In this document: positions 59,690 through 64,000 of the stretch, piece by piece | Position numbering within the stretch: position 1 is the stretch's first letter | Layout: each line of letters begins with the position of its first letter | From: Anaerolineales bacterium | GTDB lineage: Bacteria > Chloroflexota > Anaerolineae > Anaerolineales > Villigracilaceae | DNA length: 64,000 nucleotides | Reading direction: 5' to 3' | Assembly: GCA_020634895.1 (NCBI GenBank) | Contig: JACKAV010000008.1 | Coordinates: forward strand, 62,001-126,000 | Notes under the pieces: generated by a model | What the model was told of the DNA's origin: nothing | What the model saw: only the letters and a program-made list of their open reading frames with translations | The model's database searches: none | Made by a program: the position numbers and the translations under genes

Positions 59690-59892
59690 ATCCTGAGTTT
59701 TTGACCCTGCGATCGTTCGCAAGTTTTGTGTTCAGGATCTTTTCTGGAGGGAAAGATGATCGGGTTATGGCGAACCCGGAAGGCTTCCGCTGATCTCTCG
59801 ATTTTCCCAGATCTGTGATCTGGTTAACTCCATTTCGCAATGGAGAACCTTCATCCTCGTCAACTATGAAACAAGGTCATAGTCCATGCGCT
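59690..59892 (-). ncRNA. glmS ribozyme / GlcN6P riboswitch
   Basis: Minus strand. The 5' end shows A|GCGC (cleavage expected between 59892 and 59891), then helix ACTATGA/TCATAGT followed directly by the core GTTGACGAGGATGAAGG. Further conserved parts are ATCGAGAGATCAGCGGAAG with CCTTCCGGGTT, and P4 ATCCTGA/TCAGGAT (59732-59738 with 59690-59696). Two extra hairpins lie between the core strands (one with CTCCATT, one with CCAGAT), longer than in the textbook examples. The element is known to self-cleave on binding glucosamine-6-phosphate and to lower glmS expression. The 370-base gap 59593-59962 otherwise holds only the promoter. Confidence 0.85.
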
Positions 59893-59942
59893 GTCTTTCC
59901 CGTTTAAGTTGTCTGTATGCCTCCTTTCAAATTTTCGGCGGG

Positions 59943-59948
59943 ATTATA
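59943..59948 (-). promoter_or_regulatory. -10 box of the glmS transcript
   Basis: Minus-strand TATAAT at 59943-59948. Start site near 59936 would give a 44-base segment ahead of the ribozyme cleavage site. -35 unclear. Confidence 0.5.
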
Positions 59949-59962
59949 CCGTAAAACCCCGA

Positions 59963-61237
59963 CTACTTAATTAGGATCACTTCCGGCATGGTGAGTGTAT
60001 CCCAATTCTGTTCGTCTTTGTAATTGATCTCGATATTGTCAGAGCCATCTACTTCAACATAGTAGGCAATGATCTGGCTGTGATAAGCGGCGCTGTGGAT
60101 TGCATCAAGACCGTTTAAGCGGACTTCTCCGCCCGGGGCGAGAATGGTTCCTTTGTAGACTGATGAGTCGCTCCCGTTGAGTTCGATCCGCCCGTGGTTG
60201 CCGATCGGCATATAGATCAGTAAACCGGCATTCGGTCCGTTCTTAGGCGCGCTGAGGTCGATCTCAGCATTCCCGCTGATCTTTATGTTCCCATCCTCCA
60301 TGACGATGACAACGTTGTTTCCTTCCAAGACCTGCCCATCCCCGACAATAAAATCATCTTGCAAACAATACACGCCAGACTCCAAGGAATGAACTCCCTC
60401 AGGAGGAAAGATGCCTTCATCCCAGTTGCCGGATGAAATTGTGCCAGTCTCTTCATCCGGTGTTGCGATCTTGGACCCGCAGCCTGCACGCGGCATTTTA
60501 TAGGGTGGGGGGTAGGGGATTGGTGCGATGCCTGTATCGATTGGGTAGGGCGTGATCAGTTGCGGCTTTTGAATGTCTGCGCCGCCGACGACAGAGATGA
60601 GACTGGCATCTCGCACGCGGACGCTGCCGCTGCCGAAAGAAATGAAGGCACAATCGGGGTTATCCGAATTTATGAACAGACCGCCGCCAATAAGATTGAT
60701 CGTGGCTTCACTATGGACCCAAAATGCCCGATGGTTATCGCATTTTGTGTGCGGCGCGAGACTGACAAGCGCGTAGCCGGGGAACATCTCTCCCAGTTCC
60801 GATGGTTTGGATTGTGATACAACCTGTGAAACGCTTGTAATGGTGGGAATGCCAATTACGACCCCGAAGTAGGTTCTTAAGTGAGAGGTGATGATCACCT
60901 CGATATATTCTGAATTGCCCGAGTAGGGTCCACTCAATGGAGGGGTGTTCAATTCGACGGTGTTTGTGACGCCGTCGTTGTTGTATCCATTTGCAGCGGC
61001 GGTTGCGAGCGCGGCTGCGCGCCAATTTCCGCCTTCTATTCGTGTGAGTGCTGCGGTGAGCGCTGCGGCAGAAGCGGCTGTATCCACACGCCGCGAATCG
61101 ACAAAAGCATTTGTGCCATCGATCGCCAGCGCGGCAGTTCCAATCAAGCCGATGATCGTAAATACGATCAGGATCATGGCTTGTCCGCTCTGGCTTTTGG
61201 TTTTATTCTTTTTATTAATATTAAAATTTATTGACAT
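59963..61237 (-). CDS. TadG-like pseudopilin
   Basis: A 424-residue protein with the N-terminal Tad helix (SGQAMILIVFTIIGLIGTAA, then LAIDGTNAFVDSRRVDTAAS). 'AASAAALTAAL' is the usual TadG pattern. The mature part is beta-rich with Cys pairs (AGCGSKIA, YCLQDDFIVGDG), similar to secreted right-handed or beta-sandwich domains. Unlike the 54597 homologue it has no vWA domain. It overlaps the TadE gene upstream by ten bases. It is the last gene of the second Tad set. Confidence 0.83.
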   Translation of the reverse strand: MSINFNINKKNKTKSQSGQAMILIVFTIIGLIGTAALAIDGTNAFVDSRRVDTAASAAALTAALTRIEGGNWRAAALATAAANGYNNDGVTNTVELNTPPLSGPYSGNSEYIEVIITSHLRTYFGVVIGIPTITSVSQVVSQSKPSELGEMFPGYALVSLAPHTKCDNHRAFWVHSEATINLIGGGLFINSDNPDCAFISFGSGSVRVRDASLISVVGGADIQKPQLITPYPIDTGIAPIPYPPPYKMPRAGCGSKIATPDEETGTISSGNWDEGIFPPEGVHSLESGVYCLQDDFIVGDGQVLEGNNVVIVMEDGNIKISGNAEIDLSAPKNGPNAGLLIYMPIGNHGRIELNGSDSSVYKGTILAPGGEVRLNGLDAIHSAAYHSQIIAYYVEVDGSDNIEINYKDEQNWDTLTMPEVILIK

Positions 61238-61704
61238 GGCGGCTGAAGGATAACATTGGAGGCGGAGCTGGACAATCGGATGGTGTCTGAACCGATGATC
61301 CTGCCCGTGAACGGCATAAGGATCGGGTAGTCATAGGTGACGATGACCTGAATGTAATTTGCAACTCCCTTGGTGACACCCTGACAGGCTTCTCCTTTAA
61401 CTTTGATCTCTAAACCAACTTTTGATTCGTCCCTCAGATCGATGGGCGACGAGAAGATTTCGTTGTCATCGCTGCGGGGAAGAATGTTTCGGGCGCGGTT
61501 CTCGATCTCCGCTTTGTTGCCCGGATTGAACGATGCGTAAAATGCACCTTCCTGAGCGGCGTCTCTCAATATGGAATATGAGAAGAGCGCCATGCCAAAA
61601 TCAAAAGTTCCCAATAAAATGAGCAAAATAACGGGCAGGCTGATTGCCAGCTCGACAAGACTTTGTCCGTTTTTCTGCGGTTTTCTCTTTTTTTTCTCGA
61701 TCAT
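61228..61704 (-). CDS. TadE-like pseudopilin
   Basis: The 158-residue protein has KNGQSLVELAISLPVILLIL then LGTFDFGMALFSYSILRDAA, a clear TadE N-terminus. The rest is a small soluble pilin domain (GLEIKVKGEACQGVTKGVAN). The ATG follows the stop of the upstream gene by one base. It is short for a TadE and has no stalk. Confidence 0.87.
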   Translation of the reverse strand: MIEKKKRKPQKNGQSLVELAISLPVILLILLGTFDFGMALFSYSILRDAAQEGAFYASFNPGNKAEIENRARNILPRSDDNEIFSSPIDLRDESKVGLEIKVKGEACQGVTKGVANYIQVIVTYDYPILMPFTGRIIGSDTIRLSSSASNVILQPPCQ

Positions 61705-61705
61705 G

Positions 61706-62848
61706 TTATTTTTGCGAATCTACAGGATAGTTGACACATCCTGGCGTACCAATTGTCACGATAATACGTTCTGTTCCATCTTTGAACCCATAATCCTGAT
61801 CGAAGGTGAATTCGATCTTTGATTCACCTATTGGGATGTAGGGATAATAGGCGGGGATGAAACCGGAAGGTGTAAATAGATCGCCCGTCCAGATTTGATT
61901 TTCCAACTCGACTTGTTTGAGACGCAGCGAGGGATTCCCGCCCGTATCGTGATTCCATTCCACGTAGACGGATGCGGTTACCAAAGTATGACCGGTATTG
62001 TTGATGATCTTCATTCCCATGATGTTTTTGTCAAAGTACAGCGGTTCATGCGTGACCGCGTAATCTCCCGTGCAACTGATCGCTGTCGAAGTAGCCGACG
62101 GAATTTGGGTCGGTGACGGGGTAATGGACGGCGTAAAGGTCAGCGTCGGCGGGAGCGTGTTCGTGGGTGTATAAGGAAATGCAGTCCGTATGGCTGCGTA
62201 TGTGGCATTGTATGTTGGCGTTGGGACTGTGGCTGTCGCATTTTCCACAGGTGTTTTTGTCGGGGCTTTGGTGGGAGTGCTTGTTTCAGCAGCAAAGCCT
62301 GTAGGGAATGCCGAACCGAAAATTGGTACTGAAATCAAGAAGGTTCGAGCATTTGCAGAGACGACTTCCAATGGCTTGATGGTGGATATATTAAGGATCG
62401 GTTCGTAAGACGCCGAAACCTGTACGATGATCCGATCGCCATTTCGGAGGATGTTGTCGCCGATGGGGCATGTGTCGGTTCCGGGGTCAGGGTCGATATC
62501 AAGAATGGGCACCTGTTCACCTTCCGGCGTTAATCCACGATCGTAGGTAATATTAATATTATCAAATTCAGTAAGGATTGCGGAACGGTTTGCCACATCC
62601 CGGATGCCTTCGCAATCCTGATAATAAGCAACATCATTAATGGGTTCGCCGCTTCCGGCTCCATAACGCGCTGCCTGGCGTGATGCATTTGATACCGAAG
62701 CAAAGATGAAGATCAAGCGCGAAACTTCCAGAATGCCGTAAATGATAGCCAGCAAAATCGGAAGTGCAAGCATGAATTCCACCATGGCTTGCGCACGCTT
62801 GGACCTTTGCCTTTTTAATTTTGCAGTTTCAATTTTTTGTCTGCTCAT
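61706..62848 (-). CDS. TadE-like pseudopilin with Thr-Pro linker and beta domain
   Basis: A 380-residue protein. The N-terminus KRAQAMVEFMLALPILLAII is near-identical in type to the pilin at 53008. A pilin domain runs to about residue 185. A Thr-Pro linker follows (STPTKAPTKTP, then TPTNTLPPTLTFTPS), and residues ~250-375 form a beta-rich domain with Cys at both ends (CTGDYAVTHE and GTPGCVNYPV). It looks like the second-set counterpart of the 53008 protein, without its second stalk. The prepilin peptidase gene precedes it on the same strand. Confidence 0.84.
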   Translation of the reverse strand: MSRQKIETAKLKRQRSKRAQAMVEFMLALPILLAIIYGILEVSRLIFIFASVSNASRQAARYGAGSGEPINDVAYYQDCEGIRDVANRSAILTEFDNINITYDRGLTPEGEQVPILDIDPDPGTDTCPIGDNILRNGDRIIVQVSASYEPILNISTIKPLEVVSANARTFLISVPIFGSAFPTGFAAETSTPTKAPTKTPVENATATVPTPTYNATYAAIRTAFPYTPTNTLPPTLTFTPSITPSPTQIPSATSTAISCTGDYAVTHEPLYFDKNIMGMKIINNTGHTLVTASVYVEWNHDTGGNPSLRLKQVELENQIWTGDLFTPSGFIPAYYPYIPIGESKIEFTFDQDYGFKDGTERIIVTIGTPGCVNYPVDSQK

Positions 62849-62859
62849 ATTGATATAAG

Positions 62860-63648
62860 CTATACCGGTAGAAGAGCCTGCAGGAAACCCGGGAAATACA
62901 TAATTAATGTTGCGCCAGTAATAAAATACGGACCATAAGGTATGAATACCATCAGCGCGTCGGTGTTATACCGCCGGTTGATCAGCATTCCAATAATTAG
63001 GAACAGGCTGATGATTCCGCCAAGCAGGGTGCTAAGGATGATCATGAACCAAATTAGAGGCCATCCAACCAGAAACCCCAGTATTGTTACAAGGATAACA
63101 TCACCCTGCCCAAGAGATTCTTCATCGTCGGAGTCCAGTCCGTTGTCGCGCATTCTTTTTGCGCGTTTTCGGGCGAAGAGTACGCCGAAGAAATAAAATA
63201 CAAGCATGATGATAAGTCCGCCCAAACCACCTAAAAGCGTTGTCCTCAGCCCATGTGTTGTAATACCAAGCGCCAGTGCGAGAAGAGCGCCGGCAATGCT
63301 TGTCGGATGAAGGATTAATTTGTGCTCCATATCGATCACAAACACAATCCCAAAGTAAGTCATAAGCAGAACGCCAGCCCAATAGCCGATCTTGAGTGGG
63401 GGGGCAAAATACGAATAAACGCTCAGGGCAATAATTAAGATTTGAACAAACCAAACGCGTATCGACCGCGGGTGTCCATTTGGACAACGCTTGAAAAAAA
63501 GATAATTGCTCAACGAGAAGGGAGAGCCGCATTGCAAACATACCGGTTTGCTTAGCTGTCTCGTGTAGGGCAGAACATCGGATATGTAGTTGACGATCCA
63601 TCCTGCCAGCCAGCCGATCAATAAGGGAATGATCCATTCAAATTTCAT
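62860..63648 (-). CDS. Prepilin peptidase (A24/PilD-like)
   Basis: A 262-residue polytopic membrane protein. After the first helix it has the cytoplasmic zinc-type motif CLQCGSPFSLSNYLFFKRCP (CxxC...C). The catalytic Asp residues are in FVIDMEHKLILHP and in GQGDVILVTILGFLVGWP (GxGD). It would cut the leader of the type IV/Tad prepilins at the cytoplasmic side, and may methylate them. It is next to three pseudopilin genes. A TATAAT lies six bases before the ATG, implying a leaderless transcript. Confidence 0.92.
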   Translation of the reverse strand: MKFEWIIPLLIGWLAGWIVNYISDVLPYTRQLSKPVCLQCGSPFSLSNYLFFKRCPNGHPRSIRVWFVQILIIALSVYSYFAPPLKIGYWAGVLLMTYFGIVFVIDMEHKLILHPTSIAGALLALALGITTHGLRTTLLGGLGGLIIMLVFYFFGVLFARKRAKRMRDNGLDSDDEESLGQGDVILVTILGFLVGWPLIWFMIILSTLLGGIISLFLIIGMLINRRYNTDALMVFIPYGPYFITGATLIMYFPGFLQALLPV

Positions 63649-63654
63649 AGAATC

Positions 63655-63660
63655 ATTATA
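63655..63660 (-). promoter_or_regulatory. -10 box six bases before the prepilin peptidase ATG
   Basis: Minus-strand TATAAT at 63655-63660; six bases to the ATG at 63646-63648, so a leaderless mRNA is expected. This would be the start of the second Tad set. Confidence 0.55.
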
Positions 63661-63741
63661 ATTCCAAATTATCGATTGAGAGAAACGCTGGTTTTATGTA
63701 AGCCCTCTGCAATGTAGTTGGCGGTATTTCAAAATCCCCAT

Positions 63742-63763
63742 TACAATTTTGTAAGATTAGGAG
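63742..63763 (+). promoter_or_regulatory. -10 box and ribosome site of murA
   Basis: TACAAT (63742-63747), with TTGGCG 18 bases upstream (63718-63723), and AGGAG (63759-63763) eight bases before the ATG at 63772. Confidence 0.5.
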
Positions 63764-63771
63764 ACGTGAAC

Positions 63772-64000
63772 ATGGAAGAATTTGTCATTGAAGGTGGAGT
63801 TCCATTGCACGGCGAGGTGAATCCTTCGGGTAACAAAAATGCTGCGTTGCCGTTGCTGGCTGCCTGTCTTTTGACCGAGGAACCTGTTGTTATGCGGAAT
63901 GTCCCTCAAATACGGGATGTTTTTGCGATGCGAAAATTGATCGAAAGTTTGGGCGCGGTTATTGAAGAGTTGGATGGACACACATGGCGGATCACCACCA
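63772..64000 (+). CDS. murA: UDP-N-acetylglucosamine 1-carboxyvinyltransferase, N-terminal part cut by window edge
   Basis: The frame from the ATG at 63772 runs off the right edge with 76 codons. The translation starts MEEFVIEGGVPLHGEVNPSG then NKNAALPLLAACLLTEEPVV and MRNVPQIRDVFAM. The Lys-Asn pair of PSGNKNAALP is the conserved phosphoenolpyruvate-binding site of MurA. It catalyses the first committed step of peptidoglycan synthesis. The active-site Cys lies beyond the edge. AGGAG lies eight bases before the ATG. Confidence 0.93.
   Translation, partial: MEEFVIEGGVPLHGEVNPSGNKNAALPLLAACLLTEEPVVMRNVPQIRDVFAMRKLIESLGAVIEELDGHTWRITT

Noticed and set aside
59538..59840. A 100-residue minus-strand frame upstream of glmS
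   Set aside because: It runs through the glmS ribozyme, has no ribosome site and no protein-like features.
1..64000. CRISPR arrays, insertion sequences, prophage genes, rRNA or tRNA genes
   Set aside because: No spaced direct repeats, transposase or integrase motifs, phage structural genes, or recognisable rRNA/tRNA sequences were found on reading both strands.

Overview
The window looks like chromosomal DNA of a Gram-positive-type or monoderm-like bacterium of the Chloroflexota, most likely an Anaerolineae relative. This is inferred from gene content: split glycine decarboxylase gcvPA/gcvPB, an archaeal-type zinc-binding ProS, fused nuoCD, DUF2834, many 'Thr-Pro' lipoproteins and surface proteins, and Tad-type pseudopilins. 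Standard stop codons are used and TGA ends many genes. I see no rRNA, tRNA, CRISPR array, prophage or insertion sequence. The gene density and housekeeping content are those of a core chromosome.

Layout. 1-8.1 kb (minus strand): a cell-surface run with a lipoprotein, a G5/propeller lipoprotein, a UDP-sugar SDR, GtrA, a small unknown protein, a thioesterase, a GT39-like transferase, a polysaccharide deacetylase, a FemAB-like transferase and an edge-truncated GNAT. 8.1-18 kb: scpB, a membrane protein, a GNAT, rluB, then a tandem glycine riboswitch with terminator controlling gcvH-gcvPA-gcvPB, then DinB, an uncharacterised DID-motif protein and a methyltransferase. 18-29.4 kb: a large secreted phosphoesterase with five repeats, an M23 lipoprotein, acs plus an MHS-family transporter with a structured leader, UspA, a phosphoesterase, and a Ser/Thr kinase fused to a degenerate STAND module. 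29.4-36.7 kb: FAD oxidoreductase, alpha/beta hydrolase fusion, proS, LOG protein, MazG-like protein with a candidate small RNA/attenuator upstream, CCA-adding enzyme and a DUF2726 zinc-ribbon protein. 36.7-46.8 kb: a MarR/GbsR-type regulator operon with a clear operator, M20 and PIG-L hydrolases, PSP1 protein, GT87-like transferase, a PG-binding lipoprotein, and an AhpD-like gene with an in-frame TGA exactly where the second redox cysteine should be. This is a probable selenoprotein that routine gene calling would split in two.

46.8-52.9 kb: an Fe-S/respiratory block, DUF2834-iscX-nuoB-nuoCD-nuoI followed by mrp, read divergently from a SufR-like regulator with three cysteines. 53-63.6 kb: two separate sets of Tad pseudopilin genes (TadE/TadG-like, one with a von Willebrand A domain, two with Thr-Pro stalks) and a prepilin peptidase. 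Between the two sets lie a dCMP deaminase and glmS, the latter preceded by a glmS ribozyme. The window ends inside murA.

Regulation seen directly in the DNA: several consensus sigma-70-type promoters; at least seven genes whose TATAAT lies only 6-9 bases before the ATG, implying leaderless transcripts; numerous Rho-independent terminators; one palindromic operator; two known metabolite-sensing RNAs (glycine, GlcN6P); and two unassigned structured RNA candidates, 26463-26550 and 34604-34712. The most notable observation is the probable Sec-containing AhpD-like protein at 45546-46109.
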